From Euborellia annulipes (taxonomy: Eukaryota > Arthropoda > Insecta > Dermaptera > Anisolabididae), in NCBI GenBank assembly GCA_023213315.1, contig JAKCPI010002592.1, forward strand, positions 1 to 64,000: 64,000 nt of DNA, in the 5' to 3' direction. Within the stretch, counting starts at the first letter, position 1; each line of letters opens with the position of its first letter. Below, one piece after another: positions 22,978 to 33,588 of this stretch. The position numbers and the translations under genes are program-made. The notes under the pieces were generated by a model that was given only the letters and a program-made list of their open reading frames with translations, was not told the DNA's origin and made no database searches.

Positions 22978-23016
22978 CCTGAAGATGGTCGCAAAGACGA
23001 CTGAAAAGTTGCTGTA
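22978..23016 (+). repeat. Hammerhead-like motif
   Basis: CCTGAAGATGGTCGCAAAGA followed by CGACTGAAAAGTTG keeps CTGAAGA, a GTCG/CGAC hairpin and GAAA in hammerhead order, but the ACGT segment is changed. Single, without a paired inverted copy. Confidence 0.35.
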
Positions 23017-23228
23017 GGATTGAATATTGAAAAAACATAGCTGGTGTGCCTTTTATTCTAGCCTAGCACATATTAGTTAATCTCCTCGCTAAAATTCGTA
23101 TTATTCTTGTATACTTCATAGAAAAGATAGAAGAAATGGTTGCCATGGTAACAAAATATAAATATTTTCCTTTGTTTATAAATTTTACATCGTGAATTCG
23201 TCGAAGCTAAATATATGTCGACACAAAA

Positions 23229-23300
23229 AATCTGGTGTGACAAGCACAGAACACAACTTTCGATTACCGAAGGTAAGAGAAAGTTATGTGCCAGTCAGAT
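23229..23300. repeat. Small palindromic repeat (AATCTGGTGTGAC ends)
   Basis: AATCTGGTGTGACAAGCACA and the hairpin AACTTTCGATTACC/GGTAAGAGAAAGTT recur at 24.57-24.80, 44.44-44.52 and 45.57-45.65 kb. Confidence 0.5.
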
Positions 23301-23401
23301 TTTTTAATTAATTTTTTTTAATCGCCTGCTGAGAAACATAGTGGCGATAGTCCCAAATTCAACAATTTGAGAAAAGGCGTTTGAAAGTTTTATTAAAAAA
23401 A

Positions 23402-23610
23402 GGCCTCGGGCTTGGTGTATGGGTTAGCGTGCTAGCCTTATATACCAAGGATCGCGGGTTCAGACACCAGGCAGTGCGGTGATTTTATTTGGATACCAAA
23501 TGGCTTAAATAAGAATGCCCTGGACTCCAAATTTATATATTAATTAATCAACGGTTAGCGTCAAAGTCTGTGAATGTGTGCGCGAATGAGAAAAAAAAAA
23601 GTTTTATAAA
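23402..23610 (+). mobile_element. tRNA-derived SINE, first subfamily
   Basis: CTTGGTGTATGGGTTAGCGT and CGCGGGTTCAGACACCAGG are the box A and box B regions. ATTTGGATACCAAATGGC and GTGAATGTGTGCGCGAATGA follow, then an A-rich tail. Slightly deleted against the 4152-4438 copy. Confidence 0.75.
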
Positions 23611-24410
23611 CATACATTTAAGTAGCCGGGCTAAAAATAGGCCAGAATCAATAGCAAAGATGGAAATATATTTTCGTCACTTTGGCACTCAAAAGAGAAG
23701 ACGTTTTAACAACGTTTGGTAGGTTTAACTCAAAAACTCAAAAATCGGACTTTTGCCACTATGATTCTCAGCAGGCGAAATAATTTTGTCAATTTTATTA
23801 ATGACCATCATTTGGTCACTTCAGTTTGACGCCCCTGCTTTGGGCCTTCTTGTTTAAACATTCCCTTCTCAAAGGAGCAGGAGCAGCTAAAAATGCTCCT
23901 ACTCCTTTCACTACATTCACATATTCATTAATTTCCTTCTCAAAAACATTATATCATGTATTATAAAAAAAAAATGGTCTATTATTAGTACAGGGGGCTG
24001 GCGCAAGTAATTAAAATTTTAAAATACCTCTTAAACATTTCTCTAAAAGAGTAAATAAAAAAAAAAAATTAAAAACCTTTTTTGTTATAAAGGGGAACGA
24101 ACGTTTCCTATAACGCCTCGATAGCGAAATCGCACCACTGTCATTTTAAAATAAAGCAAATATTTGACGTGCCATTTAGTGATTTTTTTTTTTTTTTTTA
24201 AACTACGGAAAAGACTTTCTTCATGTCAGTAACCTTTTGTTAGTATTTGAAATGGAAAAATACAAAATCGAAAAAGTTAATGAAATTTTTAAATTCTTAG
24301 ACAGAAAGAGATAATTGCTTTAAAAATTGGATAAATTCTCCTTTAAATAAAGAAAACTAAAAGGAAAAGTTTAAATCATTTTTTATTATGGCCTTTAAAT
24401 AAAAAGGAGC
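23611..24410. other. Intergenic DNA, no feature recognised
   Basis: A/T runs with ordinary patches. AAAAATCGGACTTTTGCCAC near 23,738 and the AACGAACG stretch near 24,095 look like scraps of repeats; nothing gene-like. Confidence 0.35.
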
Positions 24411-24545
24411 CCTCGGGCCTTGGTGTAGTGGTTAGCGTGCTGGCCTTCCGTGTCAAGGGTCCCGGGTTGGCATCCCGTCTCATGCGACAATAATTTATTT
24501 CAATTTAATTGGCTTAATAAATTAAAATAATTAGAGACGGGGTCT
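24411..24545 (+). mobile_element. tRNA-derived SINE, second subfamily, 3'-truncated
   Basis: GGTGTAGTGGTTAGCGTGCT is a good box A; GGGTTGGCATCCCG is a decayed box B. It lacks the GCCGAAAAAG tail part of the 18,519-18,700 copy. Confidence 0.7.
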
Positions 24546-24565
24546 AAATCGTCTCTATTTCTGTG

Positions 24566-24810
24566 CTTGTCACACCAGATTGTTTGTGACAACATATATT
24601 TAGTTTCCGCCGATATATTAAAATTCAAGATGTCAAGATGTAAAATTTATAAACGGGGAAAATATTTATATTTCTAATATATCGATAGAAACTAATCATA
24701 TGTCGACACAAAAAAATCTGGTGTGACAAGCACAGAAGACAATTTTCGATTACCGAAGGTAAGAGAAAGTTGTGTGCAGTGCGATCAGTAACACCATATT
24801 TTTTTGCTTG
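24566..24810. repeat. Inverted pair of small palindromic repeats
   Basis: TGTGCTTGTCACACCAGATT at the left is mirrored by AATCTGGTGTGACAAGCACA at about 24,713. The ATATTTAGTTTC/GAAACTAATCATAT and TTATAAACGGGG/TATTTATATTTC surroundings suggest a decayed foldback. Confidence 0.5.
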
Positions 24811-26029
24811 GGACGGGAAGCGAACCCGAGACTCTGGGTATAAGAAGCTAATGTTTTCGACATTTCACTTTTGTAGAAATAAAATGACAATATCTAAATG
24901 ATAAAACTTTAGGACCAGGGAGGTCTATGGGTTTTGGGAAGGGAGACGTTTAGAGCTGAATCTGGAAATTTTCCCAAGATTATTCTAGATATTTTAAGCA
25001 CGAATAATCATTAATGCATTTGAGCTGATGATTAAGTGTAACCAGCAAGTATTTGAATGCATAGGTGTGTGTGTGTGTGTGTGTTAGTGTGTAAAAATAA
25101 TACTGTATATAAATAATAAATGATTGCATGTGAGTTGAAGGTCATATTAGTCTATTTTTGATATTTTATTGTCAAATATAAATTATAAATTTATTATTAT
25201 AATAGGCCCTAAATGTATTAAATTAGACTTTTTGGCTATTTTTACGTTTAATTGTCCATAATTTTTTTTATCCGAAGCCATGTTTTTTTTCAATCAAGTT
25301 GTATAAATGGATGATTTTTATGATTCATCTTACCTTCGTTTTTTTATGAAGATCATCCCTTTCTCTCGTCCCTCTTCTTCTAAATCTCTTCGTTCGATTG
25401 TTGTAAAACACTTTATACACTTGGATTTAGTAAAATTCACACGATATAAATAAATAACTAAAGAATAAATATGTAATTACACTGAAAAAACTTTCACTCA
25501 ATTAAACTTGTTCAAGAGACTGTTCCTCCTCTCGAGCGATCAATCAGAAGTCATCAACAATTGGTTGGCAATCAACAAAGAGGGACATTTGCAGCTAATT
25601 TGATTCATATCAAAAATTATTTCAAAAATTTATTATGTTTTATATACTCTGATTTGTTCCCGAAAAATAATATTATTTATTAATTAGTTAAATATAACCT
25701 ACTTCGTAAGTTGTTTTTATTAATATTTAGAATACCTTTTGTTTTTATATTCATTCTTAGTTAATAATTCTAAAATTAATTCATAGATGGCAGTGAAGGT
25801 ATTATTTTGATACAGTGTCTAGATAGGCCTATTGGATAATTAAAAAAAAAAAAATATTTAATGAAAGAAAAATGCGCTGATTATGAAAAAGATAAGGATA
25901 GGAAAAAAAATAGAAAGAGCATTTTCAAATATTTTTTATATGCTAAAAAAATAATAAAAAGTAAAATCTAAAAAATAAATTTTGCAATTTTTTCCAAATA
26001 CTAATTCTAATTAATAATATGAAGTACAA
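24811..26029. other. Intergenic DNA with a (GT)n run and one possible exon
   Basis: (GT)n at 25,064-25,084. On the minus strand, about 25,490-25,333 is open in one frame, follows ATTCTTTAG and ends AACGAAG|GTAAGATG; it would read a charged stretch with RRDLEEEGREKG and IKKR. It may be an exon of a minus-strand gene, but nothing confirms it. Confidence 0.3.
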
Positions 26030-26462
26030 GAGTAAAGTGGTCTTCAAAAAATTTTGAGAGCAAAATGAGAATATACATTTTAAAGAGCTTCTAAAAAATA
26101 CTGGATTTTTGAATTTTAATCAAAATCGTTAGAGCGAATTTAGAGAAAATGGAAAAAAAAACTGAAAAAGTGCATCAGTAAAGTACTAGTACTTTTTGGC
26201 CAATTTTGTTTAAAAGCTTATTTTCACCTGGGGGCGTGCCTAACTTAAATATAAAATTTCAGCCTCGTAGCTCTTATCGTTGTTGAGATATTTTGTTCTC
26301 AGATAGACACACACACACAGACGATTTTGAGAAAACCACTTTTTTGGATTCAGGGGACCTCAACACGTGTATATCCATCAAAATCTCGACATCGAATTTT
26401 TCACATGAATCCAATACTTTCTCTCTATATATATTAACATATATAGAGGTAAGAGAAAGTAA
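26030..26462 (-). repeat. Dispersed repeat family A, inverted copy
   Basis: Same block order as 15,760-16,196, from AAGTACAAGAGTAAAGTGG to TAGAGGTAAGAGAAAGTAAA, including ACACACACACAGACG and CTCAGGGGACCTCAACACGT. It is the best preserved inverted copy. Confidence 0.7.
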
Positions 26463-27564
26463 AAAATCGTATTTGATGGATAAATATAAAAATACTTCAT
26501 ATGCTCCCCCTTCCAATTTTCGATAAAATTTCATTTAATAACGCGCTTCCATTATATGTTATGGAATAACATCAAATCAAAAGACTCAAAGGATAGATCC
26601 TCTTAAGAGGATTTTATCGTGTGTGGGTTGTTGGAGTTAATTGGAATTGGATTTAAGCGAAAAAGGGAGCCTCTTTTATTTTCAGTTTACATGAGCAGTA
26701 GTATTTTAGTTAAAGTACAAATTATCATAGTTTTTTGTTTATTTTTGAAGCCAAGATAGAAAAAAAGGGTATTTTGTAAAAATAATTTTCCTCTCGTAGC
26801 TAGACTATATGTTTCAAGTATTCATTACGCCCTTCATAATGACTTGTCAGATACATAAATAGAGTTATTTATGCTTGTTTATTTCACTCTTCGCATTACA
26901 ATATCATAATTATTTTGATATTACAGTAGTATCAATGTGGTATAGTGTAGCTTTTTTTTTTATCAATATCGACCGAGGGTGTTGAAATTTTGGGATTATG
27001 TCATTTTTGTTTAAAGAAAAATGCTATCAGGCCTAAAAGTGATTGCAAATATAAGGTGAGAAAGCAGGGGGATGGGGGTTCAGAGTGGTCGGATATCCCC
27101 CTCGTTCGGTCTTCAATATACCCGTACATTATAAATCGAAAATTTTAATTATTATAATGATATTTAATGGCTGGAAACATGGGCATGTCCACAGGGTGGG
27201 CCCTCCTCTTCCAATCTTGAAATAAAAATAAATAAAAACAACAAAAAAAAATAAAAAACTGAAAAATTCACACCATCTGTGAGAAGATAAAAACGAATGA
27301 CGCAAACCTCTATCTCCGGTTAGGTTGTGGCATTTAATAAAATAATAAAATGAATATTAGAAAAGTTGTCACCCCTTCCGTTTTTGAGCTGGATCTGCAC
27401 ATGGCTGGAAATATATGATAGAAATTTGTGAAAATGCAGAGAGCCAAAAATAAAAACAATCTCGATTCAGAGGCATATTTCTGAAGAGGCGGACTAGGCA
27501 CGCGCCTGGGGCGGCAAATTTTAGAAGCGGCAATTTGTGAAAATTTATACAAAACCAATTTATA
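26463..27564. other. Intergenic DNA with decayed repeat ends
   Basis: GAGGCGGACTAGGCACGCGC near 27,486 matches the hAT-like left end at 44,552. The rest is AT-rich without features. Confidence 0.4.
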
Positions 27565-27860
27565 GCTGAGATGTTATATTAATAAGAGGGTAGAAATGAG
27601 AGATGCAGCTAAGGTTATTTCTTTATTAATTTAAATCATACAGTTGACGTTTCGGTTCCGTGTTTGAACCATCCTCAGAGTTATAATCATACAAATACAA
27701 GGGATATTAAAAAATATTCCAATTAATATATTTTGCATTTCTATTAATAAGTTTGTGTCTATATGCAAAGCGCGGCGAAACATCAGGTGAGTGACTCCGA
27801 GGAATCAGCGTGTTGAACGTCCCCCAGTAGACTTCGGTATCTATCAATAAATATATGTAA
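27565..27860 (-). repeat. Hammerhead-like repeat and adjacent GC-rich module
   Basis: Read on the minus strand, 27,649-27,682 gives CTGAGGA, T, the perfect hairpin GGTTC-AAACACG-GAACC, then GAAACGTC. The neighbouring AAGAAATAACCTTAGCTGCA block is shared with the foldback at 41,206-41,467. At 27,759-27,840 (plus strand) lies the ~75-nt GC-rich module with GCGTGTTGAACGTCCCCC. Confidence 0.5.
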
Positions 27861-28316
27861 TAGCTTCATTTACCGAAAGAGCAAACCTAAAAAATAAATC
27901 CATAAATATGAATATAGTCTTATTTCAAAACAAAAGAGAGAAAAAGTTTATTGGCATTCTCACATATTCTGTTTTGTTGATTTCAGTTCGTATGGCGATG
28001 TCAACTCGATTAGGGATGGGAGGTGGGGTGAGAGGAGAAGATAAAAAAAAAGTTGGGTAAATACTTGGCAAGTTTTCTAATCGAGACAGACATCTACTTG
28101 AGCATCCTGGACCGAATGTAGATCATTCAATCAAATTCTCTCCACGTGTAAGGGTTAGACCAATTGATTGTTATGTTAGGATTCCTATTAAATGTTTTCA
28201 ATTTTCTTCTCATTTCTTATATTTATTCAATATTAACCCTACATAACATTTGTAAGAAAAATTATACATTTATCTCAATGGCAAAACCTTTTGTTCAATG
28301 ATGTCTCAATGCTTAA

Positions 28317-28435
28317 TTTCTGTTTTGCCTCTTCGGTGTGCGTTCACCCATAGAAAAGCATTGAAAAAACAGATTAGTCAAAAACGTTTTGTCCGAAAAC
28401 GTTTTTGCTCAATTGGTGTGCGTTCAGCCAAAACC
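28317..28435. mobile_element. PIF/Harbinger-like MITE, partial
   Basis: CGGTGTGCGTTCACCC, AACGTTTTGTCCGAAAACG and GCTCAATTGGTGTGCGTTCA match the family defined at 52,062-52,556. Left end missing. Confidence 0.55.
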
Positions 28436-28568
28436 TACAAATGGTGAGAGGATTTTTTTATATTTTTAATTGAAATTAATCATTCTTGATTTATTATTGG
28501 CTAATATCTAATCGGAATTAACCAAAACCACCTCATGATTTCAAAATTGTTATAAGAGTGGTGTTTTT

Positions 28569-28858
28569 GGAACGAAGTTCTTTAACGCTGCTTAAGCAGG
28601 GTGAATTGAGAGAAAATAGAACCTTAACAAAAACGCGTTCCTAACAAAAATGCGTTCCCAGCGACCGAGCGACGGCGGATGAAGGCGAGATTAGCCGAAG
28701 TCTTGGCGAGGCCACGCCCACCTTCTCCTTCTCTTTATTTCCTTCTAACTACCGTAGGCCGAAGGCGAGCAAGAGGTTTCAGCGAACGCAGCTAAATAAT
28801 ATTCATATTAAATTTATTATATTCTGAGTGGAAGAAAAGGCGTGAGGAACTTCGTTCC
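28569..28858. mobile_element. Candidate DNA element with GGAACGAAGTTC ends
   Basis: The 12-base ends GGAACGAAGTTC and GAACTTCGTTCC are perfect inverted repeats, about 290 bases apart. The interior is GC-richer than the flanks (GAGCGACGGCGGATGAAGGC). No target duplication seen, so the call is tentative. Confidence 0.4.
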
Positions 28859-30400
28859 TGCAGGGGGTCCTACGACCCCACACGCTTGCTTTTTTTTAAT
28901 TCTTCCCTTTTCAGTGAAAATTAGTGTTTGTTAGTACAAAACCGGTGACTACCGGAGACCGTTTCACACGCTTGTTTTCCGAGGCCACTCAACCGAAATT
29001 CAGCCGTATTTTGGCATTGCTTAAAAGCTCAGCTCCTTCAATCCAATGTTGTTCTTCTCTCTTACTTTTCTTGATTCTTCTTTAATCAAATCCACTCTTT
29101 CTCTTATCAAGTGGAGCAAAGGAATTATATACATACGTATATATAATCCTGGGATCGAAAAAGTCGCTTCGGATTGTTTCTTTTTGAAAAAACATGGAAT
29201 TGCTTTTTATTTAAAAGCTCTACTTTCCAATGACAAATTCTAATGTATTAGAGAAATTAACTTGGAGAAGATTCAATGTAACAGATTTAATTATTATATA
29301 GTTCTTATTATATTATTTGAGTGTTTATATATTTCTATCTAAATTTGTATTATTATTTTTTAGGTATTTATTTTTGGGTAGGGGAAGGTGCCTGTACATA
29401 CAAATTGTTTAATCCAGGTAAATAATGATATAAGTGAAACCTGTTGTAAGAAACGAATTAAACTTGTTCTCTTTAAATGTACTTCTTGGTGTAGTGGATT
29501 ATTGAATTATTTAATTAAAAAAAAAAAAAAAAATTAGAATAGATATATAGACTCTACATATTTTTCTGGCGTGATGGTGTGAAAGGAGATATCATCATCA
29601 TTAAGCGATTTCTTCTACAAAACTGGATTTACTCTATTATGTTAGGTAGAAGACAGAATGGATTAGATTGTAATAGTAAGCTAGCTAAGAAGGAGGAGTT
29701 AGAGATGGGAAATAAAGTATATGTATTTGTGTGTCGTGATATATTTCCTGTAGGGTGGAAAAATAAAATGAAGAATCCGGGTGGTGGTTTGTCAAGTTTT
29801 TATTATAAATTTTAAATGGTATACTAAAATTAATAATAATGAATAATTTCTGATATATGGTATTAAATATGGCTAATAAAAATAAATGATTAGAAAAAAA
29901 AAATAAATAAATAAAATAAAACATCAGCCAAAATGACCCAAATGAAATAAAAGTCAACTCGTAAAGATTGGTTTCCTATCAAATTTTATTGTCCATCATT
30001 GGACCTTTAAGGAGTTTTAATATTATTAAATACATAAAGAATTTTATCAAAATACATATAAAATGTTCGCAAATACTAATTGATGGAATGAAATACTTTT
30101 GAATTTCACATAAAATTATTTATAATCAAATTTATCAATCAATTTATAGTCAAATAAATATCGATCAAAGGTCCACTAGGGAGAAATGTTAAATAGAGAT
30201 AACATTTAAACTCTGGATCCAGCGTAATTTCGGGCTCAGTATCTCTTAGAAAGAAAAATTATTTTTCCATTAAAAAAAAAGAAATAAAAAACATTGCTGA
30301 GGCCTCTAAAAAAGAGACAGATACTCCTGATACTAATATTAAGGATGCGACTAGAATATGTATGTTTTAGTCAATAAATTATTGAGAAAATTCAAGCGTT
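28859..30400. other. Intergenic DNA, no gene supported
   Basis: Short frames at 29,046-29,243 and 29,579-29,957 are on opposite strands, AT-biased and without splice or family support. Poly-A at 29,518-29,533. Confidence 0.4.
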
Positions 30401-30414
30401 TGGGGTTAAGAGAT

Positions 30415-30492
30415 GCCAAGCGCGACGAAAGCTCGGGATTGGTGACCCAAAGCAATCAGCGTGTGGAACGTCCCCCGATAGCCATCGGTAAT
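30415..30492 (+). repeat. GC-rich module shared with 4.9 and 27.8 kb
   Basis: CCAAGCGCGACGAAA, GGTGACCC, ATCAGCGTGTGGAACGTCCC and the perfect hairpin CCGAT-AGCC-ATCGG occur in the same order as in the other two copies. Flanks are unrelated AT-rich DNA. Function unknown. Confidence 0.55.
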
Positions 30493-30731
30493 ATTGTATT
30501 TAAATTGAATAAATAAATTAATAACCTCTAAATGGTAGAAAAGGATTTTAAAAAATAAAAAAGTAAAATTCAAACGCAGCTAAAATATTATATGAATCCA
30601 TCTATCAATGTTCAATCAAACTTCCCTATCCAATAGGCAGAAACAATAACAGATGTGGAAAGATTTTGCATAACTACAAGGCGTCCTTGATTAGTTGCGC
30701 AAAACGTATCGATATAACCAACTGCTAGGAG

Positions 30732-30983
30732 CAGGGGCGTATATAGAAATTTTTTTCGGTGGGGCCCGAACTCAGAAAAATTTTTCTGCGAAATTTTTTT
30801 TTTAAGAAATTAAATTTTTTTTACACGAAATTTTTGCGGAACATTTTTTCTTTTGCGGAACCAAAGTTTTCCATCCTGTTTGTTGCGCTGATGTCTGTAT
30901 ATCCCTATATATGTACATATATGTGTTTGGGAAATTTCGGAGGGGGGGGGGCGGGCCCCCTCGCCCCCCCTTATATACCCCTG
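30732..30983. mobile_element. hAT-like MITE with perfect 8-bp duplication
   Basis: Ends CAGGGGCGTATATAG and TATATACCCCTG. GCTAGGAG lies at 30,724-30,731 and 30,984-30,991. G- and C-runs sit inside the right end. Interior matches 36,551-36,895 in inverse order. The long frame 30,759-31,220 crosses this and the next element and is an artefact. Confidence 0.9.
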
Positions 30984-31000
30984 GCTAGGAGCATAATGAA

Positions 31001-31182
31001 CATGGGCGTAACTAGAAAATTTGGGGGGGGGGGGGGCATGGGACCAGCCATTCTCGCTGGGGGCCTGGAAGGCCCCATATTGACTCAATTTTTCTTGGGT
31101 AGCGGAGCTTTCTGGGAGGGGGAGGGGAGGAGATTTCTAGGGGGTGGGGCGGGCCCCCCGGGACATCCTAGTTACGCCCATG
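31001..31182. mobile_element. hAT-like MITE
   Basis: CATGGGCGTAACTAG and CTAGTTACGCCCATG are perfect terminal repeats. Flanks ATAATGAA (30,993-31,000) and ATTATGAA (31,183-31,190) form an 8-bp duplication with one change. A 14-base G-run follows the left end. It lies 17 bases from the previous element. Confidence 0.85.
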
Positions 31183-31567
31183 ATTATGAAATAGTCGGAT
31201 TATTTTTTATTAATTCTTAAATATATCTTTCGTATGCTGTCCAGAGAAAAAATGAAATTACTTTTTTAGGAAATTCACTTGGTCACATAACAAATCTTGT
31301 GGGGATCAGACGATCGCAAATGCGACAAAAATCTATTGAATTGACTTACAATCAATTGAAATAAATAGGGTTGGAAGGTTTAAATTAAATTGCCTCCGAT
31401 GCCGAAAGAAACCTTAAATAAAAAGAGAAAGTAAAAATGAATAAATATTGTATATGATCAATTAAAAAAGTTTTTCAAAACTCAAAATATAAAAAGTAGT
31501 GATATAGAACCATGAAAGTCTAATGTTTCTGAAATTTACCAACCCTACAAATCCTCAAATAGTGGTA
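31183..31567. other. Intergenic DNA with a SINE 3' scrap
   Basis: GCCTCCGATGCCGAAAGAAA at about 31,392 followed by AAAAAGAGAAAGTAAAAATG is a second-subfamily SINE tail joined to a family A end. Confidence 0.4.
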
Positions 31568-31788
31568 CAGTGAGCGCCACAATTAAGTCCCCACTTGCTA
31601 GCTGAGAGCCTTAAGTATATAGTGATTAGTGAAATAATTTTAATGTCCGAAAAGGTAAAACGTAAAATCTGGTAAAGATGATTTTATTTTACCTTTTCAA
31701 ATTCAAAATTATTCCACCATTTACCATATACTATACCATATACTTAAGATACTATCTATCATGTGGGACTTAATTGTGGCGCTCACTG
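31568..31788. mobile_element. Tc1/mariner-like MITE (TA duplication)
   Basis: CAGTGAGCGCCACAATTAAG at the left pairs with CTTAATTGTGGCGCTCACTG at the right, and TA flanks both sides. The arms extend inward through TCCCCAC/GTGGGAC and TACTTAAG-type sequence. Confidence 0.8.
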
Positions 31789-32968
31789 TACAGTTTAATT
31801 CAACAGAGCCGAATCAACGCCGGGACAACACCAAGATAACCTTCACTGGGTTTAGGGTTTAACCCCCCCCCCCCCCCAGGAGAGAAAAAAAATTCAAAAT
31901 ATATATTACAAATAGAAAAGAAAAAAAAAGGCTAAAAGGGCAAATAAAGAAAAAAAGGCGAAGGTCCGGCGAAGGTGCCGGCGCGCCCGAGCAAGTTGGA
32001 GGGGCGGAGGGAGGGGGGCAGATCCCCGTCTAGGCGCTCCGTCCGCCAATGGGGGGCGGCGCGGCTAGTCAACCCCCCCCCCCGTCGTTTTTGTTCAATT
32101 TGCTTTCAGTTTGAATCGCTTCTCTTCGAACCAAATGTCGAAATTAATTTTATGATAAAAAAATCAGAAAAAGAAAATTGACATCAATTGATTTATCCTG
32201 GCGTTGAGATGTATTTATTTTTATTTCAAAGTACTTTTTGCTTCCGCTTCCTAATAAAATCAATTTAATCTCATTTTTTTAATATCTTTTTCATTTTATT
32301 TTTATATTCTCGATGATTTCCCCAAGCGATCTCAAATCTATATGAAAAAAGGATCAAATTAAGCAAAAATAGGATCTAAAAATATTCCGAGCATTTTTCA
32401 AAAGATAAAATAATAATCTTTATTATTATATTATCATACAAAATGGATTACAAGTGAATAATAACTTGAACTGTATGAAGTACATAAAATAAGATACTTT
32501 AAACTAATACCAACAAAATACTTGACTAAATATAATATATAAATATCACTAATTTTACGGAATGCATGAGTAATAATTCATTGATGTTTCTCAACCATTT
32601 ATGTATATATTATATATATAAAAGATTAGTTAGTATTTTTTTCAATTATTTGAATTAAAATATGAATTTTTCAATTATAATACTTTTATTAAAAATAAAA
32701 ATAAAAATTTTACAACTTATAGTTGGTTGATATTATACAAATTTTTTCTAATTTTAAAACAAATTCAATTTTATTGTTATGTTTAGGCAAACAATATTAA
32801 TACATTGATAAAGAATGAGTATTTGTAAAGTAGAGTTTGCAGCGGGGACTCCCGCATCTGAAGAATTAATTAATTTTTTTTTTTTGCTAAAATGCGCAAA
32901 ATCTCAAGTATTGTGTGGTATTGGAACATGGATGTCACCATATTATGACAGAAAGGGACTGTTATGCT
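31789..32968. other. Intergenic DNA with two GC-rich scraps
   Basis: C-runs near 31,861-31,877 and 32,078-32,092 flank a GC-rich stretch (GGCGCGCCCGAGCAAGTTGG) that looks like a repeat remnant. 32,160-32,940 is AT-rich. The 68-codon frame at 31,975 has no support. Confidence 0.4.
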
Positions 32969-33209
32969 CATGGGCGTAGCCAGCTCAAAATGGAAGGGGG
33001 AGGGGGTATTTTTTTAACATCAATTTTATTTATTGAAGCTTTTGTGGTTTGAATTATTAATATTAGGGGAATTTATTATTATAGAGCACATTTATGGCGT
33101 GAATTTTTCAATTTTTTATTTATATTTTTTGTTTTTTATTTTAATTTTAAGTTTGAAAGGAGGAGGAGGGGGGCAGATGCCCCCTTTCCCTCCCCTGGTT
33201 ACACCCATA
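32969..33209. mobile_element. hAT-like MITE carrying a family F piece
   Basis: Ends CATGGGCGTAGCCAG and CTGGTTACACCCATA; flanks GTTATGCT (32,961-32,968) and GTTATGCC (33,210-33,217) form an 8-bp duplication with one change. The interior contains AAGCTTTTGTGGTTTGAATT of foldback family F. Confidence 0.7.
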
Positions 33210-33416
33210 GTTATGCCCACTTCTCAAATTGGAAGATGAATTCAAGAATTCTCTTTATTAGGAAGTAATCTTGGTTAGATTCAATCAATTCTTTGTCAAT
33301 GTATTAATTAATTAATGAGTGTTATAAACAATAAATTTATTCACAAAACAAAAAGAGAAAAATTATTTAAGAACATTTTCTTCAAAGTATAAGGGAATGT
33401 TAAAAAAATAAAGTTT

Positions 33417-33588
33417 TATCAAGGAAGGGTTGCAGGAGCAGAGACTGGCAGCCAGATTTCTTTCTTTAAATATTTATTTATTGGGCCCTAAAGATGGCCT
33501 CTATCGAGACCGAAACGTCGGCCCATTAAAAATATTTAAAGAAAGAAATCTGGCTGCCAGTCTCTGCTCCTGCAACCCTTCCTTGATA
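33417..33588 (+). repeat. Perfect 59-bp foldback with central hammerhead-like motif
   Basis: Arms 33,417-33,475 and 33,530-33,588 are identical in reverse complement (59 of 59 by eye). The 54-base spacer reads GGGCC, CTAAAGA, T, a hairpin closing on TATC, GAAACGTC, GGCCC. The outer GGGCC/GGCCC pair and the order of the boxes match a hammerhead with a two-pair helix III. Position 5 of the core is A instead of G, which should weaken it. The same arm sequence, decayed, is at 55,345-55,690. Confidence 0.75.

Noticed and set aside
25060..25084. (GT)n as a regulatory element
   Set aside because: Simple microsatellite; nothing ties it to a promoter.
30759..31220. 153-codon plus-strand frame
   Set aside because: It crosses two hAT-like MITEs with different target duplications and is Gly/Pro-rich from G- and C-runs.
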